Assembly (NCBI GenBank): GCA_963791325.1
Contig: CAWBRU010000008.1
Location: 124,001-188,000, forward strand
Length of the DNA: 64,000 bases
DNA from: JBEVJK01 sp963791325
GTDB lineage: Bacteria; Pseudomonadota; Alphaproteobacteria; Rhizobiales; Rhizobiaceae
Reading direction: 5' to 3'
The translations under genes and the position numbers were made by a program. The notes under the pieces are model-generated. The model did no database searches. It was not told the origin of the DNA and saw only the letters and a program-made list of their open reading frames with translations. This document shows positions 55,000 to 62,767 of the stretch, one piece after another. Numbering within the stretch: the stretch's first letter is position 1; each line of letters begins with the position of its first letter.

Positions 55000-55716
55000 A
55001 TGCCGAAAGTGCTCGACAGCTGGCAGGTTCTGCCGCACGGACCGCTGCACGAGGTCGACGAGGGGCTGCTCACGGTCACCGGCGAGATCCGCATGCCGCT
55101 GCTCAGCTTTCCGCGCCGGATGACGGTGGCCAGGCTCGCCGACGGCGGCAGCCTGATCTACAACGGCATCGCGCTTGCAGAGCCGGAGATGGCGCGCCTC
55201 GAAGCACTGGGCCGGCCGAGCGTGCTGGTGGTGCCCAGCCCCTTCCACCGCATGGACGCCAAGATCTGGAAGGCCCGCTATCCCGGGCTGCGCGTGCTGA
55301 CGCCGGCGGGTGCGGCGGCACGTGTCGAGGAGGTGGTGCCGGTCGACCGCGGGACGCTCGCCGATCCGGAGGTGTCGCTCATCACCGTGCCGGGCACCGG
55401 CGAGCGCGAGGCGGCACTGGAGGTGCGCCGCGGCCGGAACCTCACCGTCGTGGTCAACGACATCATCGGCAACGTCCCCTTCCCGCCCGACTGGGTCGCC
55501 CGCCTGCTGATCCGCATGCTGGGCTTCGGCGGCGGCCGGCCGCAGGTGCCGCGCATGGTGAAGCTGGCGCTGATCAAGGACAAGCCGGCGCTCAAGCGCC
55601 AACTCCTCGCGTGGGCCGCCGAATCCGGCTTGAGGACGGTGCTGCCCTCGCACGGGGAGCCGCTCGAACGGGATCCCCGCGCGGCGCTTGCGGCGCTGGC
55701 GCACGCGCTCGGCTGA
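55000..55716 (+). CDS. DUF4336 (metallo-beta-lactamase-like) protein
   Basis: A 238-residue cytosolic protein from ATG 55000 (MPKVLDSWQVLPHGPLHEVD). The fold is MBL-like: LLTVTGEIRMPLLSFPRRMT, VVPSPFHRMDAKIWKARYPG in place of the usual H-x-H-x-D-H, and VLPSHGEPLERDP at the end. With most metal ligands missing, hydrolase activity is doubtful. Function unknown. Confidence 0.75.
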   Translation: MPKVLDSWQVLPHGPLHEVDEGLLTVTGEIRMPLLSFPRRMTVARLADGGSLIYNGIALAEPEMARLEALGRPSVLVVPSPFHRMDAKIWKARYPGLRVLTPAGAAARVEEVVPVDRGTLADPEVSLITVPGTGEREAALEVRRGRNLTVVVNDIIGNVPFPPDWVARLLIRMLGFGGGRPQVPRMVKLALIKDKPALKRQLLAWAAESGLRTVLPSHGEPLERDPRAALAALAHALG

Positions 55717-55722
55717 GGGGAG

Positions 55723-55818
55723 GATCGGAGAACCGCTTCTCGGAAACGGTGCTCTGCCTTAAGTCTTTGCTTTTTTCCAGATCCGGCCGGAAAACCGTTG
55801 CTGCCCTGCTTGGAATGG
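55723..55818 (+). repeat. Dispersed intergenic repeat, copy C
   Basis: Diverged copy with AAGTCTTTGCTTTTTTCCAG and GGCCGGAAAACCGTTGC. It lies in the gap between the convergent DUF4336 gene and the ettA gene and ends within 5 bp of the ettA stop. Confidence 0.65.
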
Positions 55819-55820
55819 CT

Positions 55821-57470
55821 TCACCGCGTCAGGCGCTTGTAGGTGACGCGTTTGGGGTTGACGCTGTCGGGACCGAGCCGGCGGATCTTGTCCTGCTCGT
55901 AGTCGTCGAAATTGCCCTCGAACCACTCGACATGGCTGTCGCCCTCGAATGCCAGAATGTGGGTCGCCAGCCGGTCGAGGAACATCCGGTCGTGGCTGAT
56001 GATCACCGCGCAGCCGGCGAAGTTTTCGAGCGCGTCCTCCAATGCCGCCAGCGTCTCGGTGTCGAGATCGTTGGTCGGCTCGTCGAGCAGGATGACGTTG
56101 CCGCCGTTCTTGAGCATCTTGGCGAGGTGGACGCGGTTGCGCTGGCCGCCCGACAGGGTGCCGACTTTCTGCTGCTGGTCGCCGCCGCGGAAGTTGAACG
56201 CCGAGCAGTAGGCACGGCTGTTGACCTCGTGCTTGCCGAGCTTGATGACGTCGCTGCCGCCGGACACTTCCTCCCACACCGTCTTGTCCGGATTGAGCGA
56301 GTCGCGGCTCTGATCGACATAGCCGAGCTTCACCGTGTCGCCGATGCGGATTGCGCCGTCGTCGGGGGACTCCTGCCCGGTGATCATCCGGAACAGCGTT
56401 GTCTTGCCCGCACCGTTCGGGCCGATGACCCCGACGATGCCGCCGGGCGGCAGCTTGAAGTCGAGGTCGTCGATCAACAGCCGATCGCCATAGCCTTTGC
56501 CGAGCCTCTCGGCCTCGATCACCACTTGCCCGAGCCGTTCGCCGACAGGGATGATGATCTGGGCATCGCCGGGACGCCGATCGTTGGCGGCGTCGACCAG
56601 CTCGTCATAGGCGCGGATGCGGGCCTTCGACTTGGCCTGCCTGGCTTTCGGCGAGGAGGCGATCCATTCGCGCTCGCGGGCGATCGCCTTTTGGCGGGCG
56701 TCGTCCTCGCGGCCTTCCTGCACCATGCGCTTGGATTTTGCGTCGAGATAAGCGGTATAGTTGCCCTCGTAGGGGATGCCGCGGCCGCGGTCGAGCTCGA
56801 GAATCCAGCCGGTCACGTTGTCGAGGAAATAGCGGTCGTGGGTCACGATCAGCACCGCGCCCGGATAGTCCCGCAGGTGCTTCTCCAGCCACGCGGTGGT
56901 CTCGGCATCGAGATGGTTGGTCGGCTCGTCGAGGAGCAGAAGGTCCGGCTGGCGCAGCAGCAGCTGGCAGAGCGCCACGCGCCGCCGCTCGCCGCCCGAC
57001 AGCGAGCTGACGTCGGCCTCGCCCGGCGGGCAGCGCAGTGCCTCCATGGCCATCTCGACCTGGCTGTCCAGGTCCCACAGGTTCTTGGCGTCGATCTCGT
57101 CCTGCAGCTTGGCGGCTTCCTCGGCGGTGTCGTCGCTGTAGTTCATCATCAGCTCGTTGTAGCGGTCGAGGACCGCCTTCTTGGCTGCGACCCCCTCCAT
57201 CACATTGCCGAGCACGTTGAGGGCGGGGTCGAGCTCCGGCTCCTGCGACAGGTAGCCGGAGGTGGCGCCTTCGGCCAGCCAAGCCTCGCCGGTGAATTCC
57301 TTGTCCATGCCGGCCATGATCTTGAGCACGGTCGACTTGCCGGCGCCGTTCGGCCCCAGGATGCCGATCTTGGCGTCGGGGTAGAAGGAGAGGTGGATGT
57401 TCTCGAGCACCTTCTTGGTGCCGTAGGCCTTGTTGAGGCCGGACATGTGATAGATGAACTGGCGTGCCAA
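55821..57470 (-). CDS. ettA: Energy-dependent translational throttle protein EttA (ABC-F)
   Basis: Ribosome-bound ABC-F ATPase of 549 residues that gates translation elongation by ATP/ADP ratio. It starts MARQFIYHMSGLNKAYGTKK at 57470. Both ABC domains are complete: GPNGAGKSTVLKI with SGGERRRVALCQLLL, and GPNGAGKTTLFRM with SGGQRNRVHLAKML. The linker between them (KRMVQEGREDDARQKAIARE, then IASSPKARQAKSKARI) is the EttA tRNA-interaction motif region. No membrane partner, as expected. Confidence 0.95.
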   Translation of the reverse strand: MARQFIYHMSGLNKAYGTKKVLENIHLSFYPDAKIGILGPNGAGKSTVLKIMAGMDKEFTGEAWLAEGATSGYLSQEPELDPALNVLGNVMEGVAAKKAVLDRYNELMMNYSDDTAEEAAKLQDEIDAKNLWDLDSQVEMAMEALRCPPGEADVSSLSGGERRRVALCQLLLRQPDLLLLDEPTNHLDAETTAWLEKHLRDYPGAVLIVTHDRYFLDNVTGWILELDRGRGIPYEGNYTAYLDAKSKRMVQEGREDDARQKAIAREREWIASSPKARQAKSKARIRAYDELVDAANDRRPGDAQIIIPVGERLGQVVIEAERLGKGYGDRLLIDDLDFKLPPGGIVGVIGPNGAGKTTLFRMITGQESPDDGAIRIGDTVKLGYVDQSRDSLNPDKTVWEEVSGGSDVIKLGKHEVNSRAYCSAFNFRGGDQQQKVGTLSGGQRNRVHLAKMLKNGGNVILLDEPTNDLDTETLAALEDALENFAGCAVIISHDRMFLDRLATHILAFEGDSHVEWFEGNFDDYEQDKIRRLGPDSVNPKRVTYKRLTR

Positions 57471-57727
57471 AGCGCGTTTGTCCCGTCGGTCGTTGCGGAG
57501 GAGTTGGGGCGCTATTTAGGCGAAGCGGCCGTTCGCGGCAATCGCTTTCGCCCATCGGCCGCGCCGGCATCGGGCGGCGGGCCGGGCGGGGGCGTTGCCG
57601 GGCTGGCCACCGGAACCGCGGCGCCGGGCCGCTTTGCAAGTTGAAGAAACTGGCATAAACGCCTTGAAAAGACCTTCATGGTTGGCGATGGCGCAGCCCG
57701 CGTGCCGGCAAAGGAACGACGACGAAC

Positions 57728-58849
57728 ATGAATCGCGTCATCATCAGCGGGATGGGGGTCGAGATTCCCCAGCCCGTGATCACCAATGAGGAGCTGGTCG
57801 ACAGCTTCAACAGTTGGGTCGATGCCGAGAACCCGCAGCGGCGCGCCGCCGGTCTGCCGCCGCTCGAGCACTCCAGCAGCGATTTCATCGTCTATGCCTC
57901 AGGGGTCAAGCGCCGCCACGTGATCGAGCGCGAGGGCATCCTCGACCCGGCCCGCATGGCGCCGCGCATTGCGGCGCGGCCCGACGAGGCACTGTCGCTG
58001 GAGGCGGAGTTCGGCGTCGCTTCGGCGCGCAAGGCGCTGACGCATGCCGGCCGCGAGGCGGCCGAGGTCGACATGGTGATCTGCGCGGCCTCGCATCACC
58101 AGCGTCCCTATCCGGCGATCGCGATCGAGATCCAGCATGCGCTCGGCACCGTCGGCGCGGGGTTCGATATGGGCCTCGGCTGCTCCTCGGCGGCCGCGGC
58201 GCTGCATGTCGCCGTCAATCTGGTGCGCACCGGCGCCCAGAACCGGGTATTGGTGGTGACGCCCGAGATCATCACCGGCCATCTCAACTTCCGCGACCGC
58301 CAGACGCACTTCATCTTCGGCGATGCCTCGACGGCGATGCTGGTCGAGGCGCTGCCTAAGGGCGAACGGCGGCCGGGCCGGCTCGAGGTGCTCGACACGC
58401 GCGGCTGGACGCAGTTCTCCAACAACATCCGCACCAATTTCGGCTATCTCACCCGCACCGCCTCCGAGGACCCGTATCTTCTGGCCATGGAAGGCAACAT
58501 GATCAAGCAGGTCGGCAACAAGGTGTTCAAGGAGGTCACCGTCGCCGGCCACCGCTTCATCGTCGATTTCCTGGCCGAGCACGGATTGACGCCGGAGGGC
58601 ATCCGCCGCTTCTGGCTGCACCAGGCCAATCAGCGGATGAACGCGATGATCCTCAAGCTCGCCTTCGGCCACGAGGTCGGCAATGACCGGGCGCCGATGG
58701 TGCTGTCGCGGCTCGGCAACACGGCGGCCGCCGGCGCGGTGGTGGCGATGAGCGAGAACCATGCCGACATGGATGCCGGCGATTACGGCCTGCTCTGCGC
58801 CTTCGGCGCCGGCTATTCGATCGGCGGCGCGCTGTTGAGAATGCTATGA
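57728..58849 (+). CDS. Beta-ketoacyl-ACP synthase III-like enzyme (KAS III / FabH-like)
   Basis: A 373-residue thiolase-fold condensing enzyme. The active-site Cys is C152 in DMGLGCSSAAAALHVAVN; the histidine is in RFWLHQANQRMNAMIL and asparagine in RLGNTAAAGAVVAM, a full Cys-His-Asn triad. It is longer than house-keeping FabH and has a distinctive N-terminal insert (FNSWVDAENPQRRAAGLPPL), so it is a paralogue, perhaps like the PqsD/BioZ-like or DarB-like synthases. It is divergent from ettA. Product unknown. Confidence 0.85.
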   Translation: MNRVIISGMGVEIPQPVITNEELVDSFNSWVDAENPQRRAAGLPPLEHSSSDFIVYASGVKRRHVIEREGILDPARMAPRIAARPDEALSLEAEFGVASARKALTHAGREAAEVDMVICAASHHQRPYPAIAIEIQHALGTVGAGFDMGLGCSSAAAALHVAVNLVRTGAQNRVLVVTPEIITGHLNFRDRQTHFIFGDASTAMLVEALPKGERRPGRLEVLDTRGWTQFSNNIRTNFGYLTRTASEDPYLLAMEGNMIKQVGNKVFKEVTVAGHRFIVDFLAEHGLTPEGIRRFWLHQANQRMNAMILKLAFGHEVGNDRAPMVLSRLGNTAAAGAVVAMSENHADMDAGDYGLLCAFGAGYSIGGALLRML

Positions 58850-58866
58850 CCGGCAACCCTCGAGCG

Positions 58867-59168
58867 GATCGCCTTTTGTTCGCATCGGCACTGCCGTCTT
58901 GGTGCTTGTTGTCCCGTAATTCCGAACGGAGAACCGGCTTCCGCTTCTCCAGGAATTGCTCCAGAGCCGATCACCTTTTCTTCGAATCGGTGCCGCCCTC
59001 CAAGTCTTTGTTTTTCCGCAACTCCGGACGGAGAACCGGCCTCCGCTTCTCCCGGAATTGCTCCAGAGTGGATCACCTTTTGTTCGAATCGGTGCCGCCC
59101 TCCAAGTCTTTGTTTTTCCGCAACTCCGGACGGAGAACCGGCCTCCGCTTCTCCCGGAATTGCTCCAG
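58867..59168 (+). repeat. Three tandem 102-bp copies of the dispersed repeat
   Basis: Units begin at 58867, 58969 and 59071, exactly 102 bp apart. Each holds GATCRCCTTTTNTTCGNATCGG, the AAGTCTTTGTTTTTCCGCA core (altered in unit 1), GGACGGAGAACCGG, and a GGAATTGCTCCAG end. Units 2 and 3 differ by one base over the roughly 98 bp compared, so the second duplication is recent; unit 1 is diverged. The array fills the gap between the KAS III and MOSC genes. Confidence 0.9.
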
Positions 59169-59183
59169 GCCGGCCGCAGACCG

Positions 59184-59846
59184 ATGAGCGAGCTTTTCGA
59201 GGCCGCAGCCGAGGCCTCGGCGACGGCGGTCGGGCCGGCCGTCATCCACCCCGCCTGCAAGCTGCAGGCGCGGGTTGCCGGGCTCTATGTCGCCGATAGC
59301 GAGCATTTCGTCAGCCGTCCGGTGGCGTCCCTGCCACTCTCCTTCGAAGGCATTGTGGGCGATCTCCATGCCGGGTGGACGCGCCGGTCGGGCGGCCGCG
59401 AACCGTGGTACCGGCGCGGCACCGAGATGCGCAATGCGCGCCAGCTCACGCTGGTGGCTGCCGACGAATTGGCTCAAATCGCGGCGCGCATGGGCGTCGC
59501 CGAAGTGCTGCCGGAATGGCTGGGCGCCAACCTCCTGCTCGCCGGCGTGCCGGCTCTGTCGATGCTGCCGGCCGGCAGCCTGCTGTTCTTCGCCGGCGGC
59601 GTTACGCTGAAGATCGACGGCCAGAACGCGCCCTGCCGGCTGGCCGGCGGCGCGGTCGCCGCCCATGCCGGCTGCGTCGATCGCGCCCAAGCCGCGCTTC
59701 GTTTCGCCAAGGTGGCCAAGCGGTTGCGCGGGCTGACCGCGTGGGTCGAGAAGCCCGGCACGATCGCGGCCGGCGAGGCGCTCACCGTGCGCATCCCCGA
59801 GCAATGGATCTATGCCCCGGACCAGACCGGATCACCACTTGTTTGA
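59184..59846 (+). CDS. MOSC-domain protein
   Basis: Molybdenum-cofactor sulfurase C-terminal (MOSC) domain protein, 220 residues, from ATG 59184 (MSELFEAAAEASATAVGPAV). Domain marks: FEGIVGDLHAGWTRRSGGRE, NARQLTLVAADELAQIAARM, LPEWLGANLLLAGVPALSML and the conserved Cys in DGQNAPCRLAG, which would bind sulfur or cofactor. Its ATG lies 16 bp after the repeat array, and its last residues and stop codon (TGSPLV) are encoded by another repeat copy. Role probably in molybdo-enzyme maturation or sulfur transfer. Confidence 0.85.
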   Translation: MSELFEAAAEASATAVGPAVIHPACKLQARVAGLYVADSEHFVSRPVASLPLSFEGIVGDLHAGWTRRSGGREPWYRRGTEMRNARQLTLVAADELAQIAARMGVAEVLPEWLGANLLLAGVPALSMLPAGSLLFFAGGVTLKIDGQNAPCRLAGGAVAAHAGCVDRAQAALRFAKVAKRLRGLTAWVEKPGTIAAGEALTVRIPEQWIYAPDQTGSPLV

Positions 59847-59992
59847 AACCGCTTGTTTAAATCAGTGCTCCCTCTAAGTCTTTGTTTTTCCGCAATTCCG
59901 GACGAGCTGCTGCAATTCCAGACGACTTTGTCCGCAATTCAGGGTCCGCAATTCCGGGCGGAAAGCCGTTTCCACTTCTCCTCGAAGCTCTG
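59830..59992 (+). repeat. Dispersed intergenic repeat, copy D (composite)
   Basis: Begins GATCACCACTTGTTTGAAAC inside the end of the MOSC gene, holds AAGTCTTTGTTTTTCCGCA and two further CAATTC-GAC partial units, and ends GGAAAGCCGTTTCCACTTCT. Longer than the other single copies through internal duplication. Confidence 0.75.
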
Positions 59993-60652
59993 GACCAATT
60001 CCTAACGCGCCGCCGAAGCACAGATGGTGCAGCCACTCGAGCGCTTCACCCGCGCTTCACCCGCGCCTCACTCCAGCGCGGCACAACCTCCCGCACCGCC
60101 CGATCAGACCACGAGCCGGCGCGCCAGGCGGGCAAAATCGCCGGTGTGAGCGAACCCACACCGGCAACTCAACTTAGGCCGGATGAGCTTTGCGCGCACG
60201 GCCTTCGCCCCCGACCGCCGCCGCTGCCCAACCGCCTAAGAAATCGATCTTGCCGAATGCGTCTGCCGATCGCGGGCAGCCGTGTGAAGGACAGCCCGGA
60301 GCAACCGACGGCGCCAATATAGACTGCCGCGGACGTCGCGGCAGTCGCCGAGCATGCCAGAGTGCTTGCATCGCACGCCAAAATCTCAAGTTGCAGGATC
60401 CGCGCGGGTTGGCCGGCTGGGCCGCTTGCCTATCGGCGGAAGGGGATCCCCGTCTGCCTCGCCGCCTTGTGCGCCCACGGCCGGGCCGCTTGCCCGCATC
60501 GGCCACCGTGAGCCCCATCTGCCGGCGCCTCTGAGGGCCGGCCGCCGCACCGGCCGGCCCTGCCGGGAACGACATGGATTTGGCCTGTCGCTTTGCCCCC
60601 GAACCGGGTAAAGGGTGTCCTCCGATTTCTCGCTTTGCCCTTCGCCCGCCTG
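59993..60652. other. About 660 bp without a confident gene
   Basis: No recognisable coding region. Contains a short imperfect duplication CGCTTCACCCGCG/CGCTTCACCCGCGCC near 60044-60068. Likely holds the promoter of the oligopeptidase gene. Confidence 0.45.
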
Positions 60653-62767
60653 ATGCCGCAGACCAGCCGCTTTCCCGATATCGCCAAGCCCGAGACGGAG
60701 CGCCGCCCGCAGGCCGCCACCGTGCACGGCATCACCCGCGTCGACGAATATGCCTGGCTGCGGGCGGCCAATTGGCAGGAGGTGTTCAAGGATCCCGCCA
60801 CCCTCGACCCGGCGATCCGCAGCCATCTCGAGGCCGAGAACCTGTATCAGGCCGCGCTCCTTGCCGATGCGGCCGGATTGCGCAAGGCCCTGTTTGCGGA
60901 GATGAAGGGCCGCATCCGTGAGGACAATTCCTCCGTGCCGATGCGTGACGGTCCCTGGGCTTACGGCTCGTCGTTCAAGCTCGGCGGCGAGCAGCCGCGC
61001 TATTTCCGGGTGCCGGCCGCCGGCGGCGCGGAGGAGATCATCCTCGACGGCGACCGCGAGGCGGAAGGCCAGGCTTATTTCCGGCTCGGCGGCGTCGACC
61101 ACTCGTCCGACCACAAACGGCTTCTGTGGGCCTTCGATAACAAGGGCTCCGAGTTCTACACGCTCACCGTGCGCGACATCGCAGCCGCCGCCGACCTTGC
61201 CGACCGCGTTGCCGACACCTCCGGCGCGGGCGTGTGGAACGCCGCCGATGACGGCTTCTTCTACACCCGCCTCGATGCCAATCACCGCCCGTCGCGGACG
61301 TATTTCCATGCGCTCGGCACCGCCTCGGGCAAGGACCGCCTGATCTATGAGGAAGCCGACCCCGGCTTCTTCATGAGCGTCGGCGGGACCCGCGACAAGC
61401 GCTTCATCCTGATTGCCATCAACGATCACGAGACGTCGGAGTACCGCATCCTGCCGGCCGACGACGCGGCCGCCGAGCCGAAGCTGGTGGCGCCGCGCGA
61501 GACCGGCCTGCAATATGATCTGGAGGAAGGCGGCGACGTCTTCTTCATCCTCACCAATGCCGACGGCGCCAAGGATTTCAAGGTGATGACCGCGCCGGTG
61601 GAAGATCCTTCGCGGGCCAATTGGCGCGAGCTGGTGGCGCACGAGCCGGGCCGGCTGATCCTGTCGATCCTGTCGTTCCGCGAATTCCTGGTGCGGTTGG
61701 AGCGCAAGGACGGGCTGCCGCGCATCGTGGTGCGGCACCGCGGCAGCGGCGAGGAGCACCTGATCGCGTTCGACGAGGAAGCCTATTCGCTCGGGCTTTC
61801 CGGCTCCTACGAGTACGACACCACGACGATGCGCTTCACTTATTCGTCGATGACGACGCCGGCGCAGGTGTTCGACTATGACATGACGAGCCGCGAGCGG
61901 GTGCTGCTCAAGACCCAGGAAGTGCCCTCCGGCCACGACCCCGACGACTACATCACCCGCCGGCTGATGGCACCCTCGCACGACGGCGAGCTCGTCCCGA
62001 TCTCGCTGTTTCACCGTCGCGACACGCCGCTCGACGGCAGCGCGCCTTGCCTGCTCTACGGCTACGGCTCCTACGGCATCACCGTGCCGGCCGCATTCAA
62101 CACCAACACGCTGTCGCTCACCGGCCGCGGCTTCGTCTATGCGATCGCCCATGTCCGCGGCGGCAAGGACAAGGGCTTTGCTTGGTACGAGGACGGCAAA
62201 CGCGCCAAGAAGATGAACACCTTCCTGGATTTCATCGCCGCGGCCCGGCATCTGGTGGCGGCCGGCTATACCGCGCATGACCGCATCGTGGCACAGGGCG
62301 GCTCGGCCGGCGGCATGCTGATGGGCGCCGTCGCCAATATGGCGGCCGAGGATTTCGGCGCCATCATCGCCGAAGTGCCGTTCGTCGACGTGCTCGACAC
62401 CATGCTCGACGCAACCCTGCCGCTGACCCCGCCGGAATGGCCCGAATGGGGCAACCCGGTCACTTCGGAGGCCGACTACCGCACGATCGCCGCCTATTCG
62501 CCCTACGACAACGTCGCCCAGCACCCCTACCCCCCGATCCTGGCGGTCGCCGGGCTGACCGATCCGCGGGTGACCTATTGGGAACCGGCCAAATGGGTGG
62601 CGCGGCTGCGCGCCCGCTCGACCAGCGACAATCCGGTGCTGTTCAAGATCAATATGGACGCCGGCCATGCCGGCGCCTCCGGCCGCTTCTCCCGGCTCGA
62701 CGAGATCGCCTACACCTACGCCTTCGCGCTGAAGGTCACGGGCAAGGCGGAGGCGGAGCCGTCTTGA
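60653..62767 (+). CDS. ptrB: Oligopeptidase B (S9 prolyl-oligopeptidase family)
   Basis: Cytosolic serine peptidase of 704 residues cleaving short peptides after Lys/Arg. ATG 60653 gives MPQTSRFPDIAKPETERRPQ. The N-terminal beta-propeller (GRIREDNSSVPMRDGPWAYG and so on) leads to the alpha/beta-hydrolase domain: nucleophile GGSAGGMLMGAVANM, acid in LTDPRVTYWEPAKWVARL, histidine in MDAGHAGASGRFSRL. The region HVRGGKDKGFAWYEDGKRAK is typical of PtrB. Its stop overlaps the MFS start as TTGA. Confidence 0.92.
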   Translation: MPQTSRFPDIAKPETERRPQAATVHGITRVDEYAWLRAANWQEVFKDPATLDPAIRSHLEAENLYQAALLADAAGLRKALFAEMKGRIREDNSSVPMRDGPWAYGSSFKLGGEQPRYFRVPAAGGAEEIILDGDREAEGQAYFRLGGVDHSSDHKRLLWAFDNKGSEFYTLTVRDIAAAADLADRVADTSGAGVWNAADDGFFYTRLDANHRPSRTYFHALGTASGKDRLIYEEADPGFFMSVGGTRDKRFILIAINDHETSEYRILPADDAAAEPKLVAPRETGLQYDLEEGGDVFFILTNADGAKDFKVMTAPVEDPSRANWRELVAHEPGRLILSILSFREFLVRLERKDGLPRIVVRHRGSGEEHLIAFDEEAYSLGLSGSYEYDTTTMRFTYSSMTTPAQVFDYDMTSRERVLLKTQEVPSGHDPDDYITRRLMAPSHDGELVPISLFHRRDTPLDGSAPCLLYGYGSYGITVPAAFNTNTLSLTGRGFVYAIAHVRGGKDKGFAWYEDGKRAKKMNTFLDFIAAARHLVAAGYTAHDRIVAQGGSAGGMLMGAVANMAAEDFGAIIAEVPFVDVLDTMLDATLPLTPPEWPEWGNPVTSEADYRTIAAYSPYDNVAQHPYPPILAVAGLTDPRVTYWEPAKWVARLRARSTSDNPVLFKINMDAGHAGASGRFSRLDEIAYTYAFALKVTGKAEAEPS

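Noticed and set aside
59060..59100. tRNA T-loop-like GTTCGAATC
   Set aside because: It lies in the dispersed repeat and no cloverleaf can be built around it.
58867..59168. CRISPR-like array
   Set aside because: Units are contiguous 102-bp tandem copies without unique spacers, and single copies occur elsewhere.
60386..62668. Long open frame antisense to oligopeptidase B
   Set aside because: Same reason: biased composition, no motif, and PtrB on the plus strand is intact.
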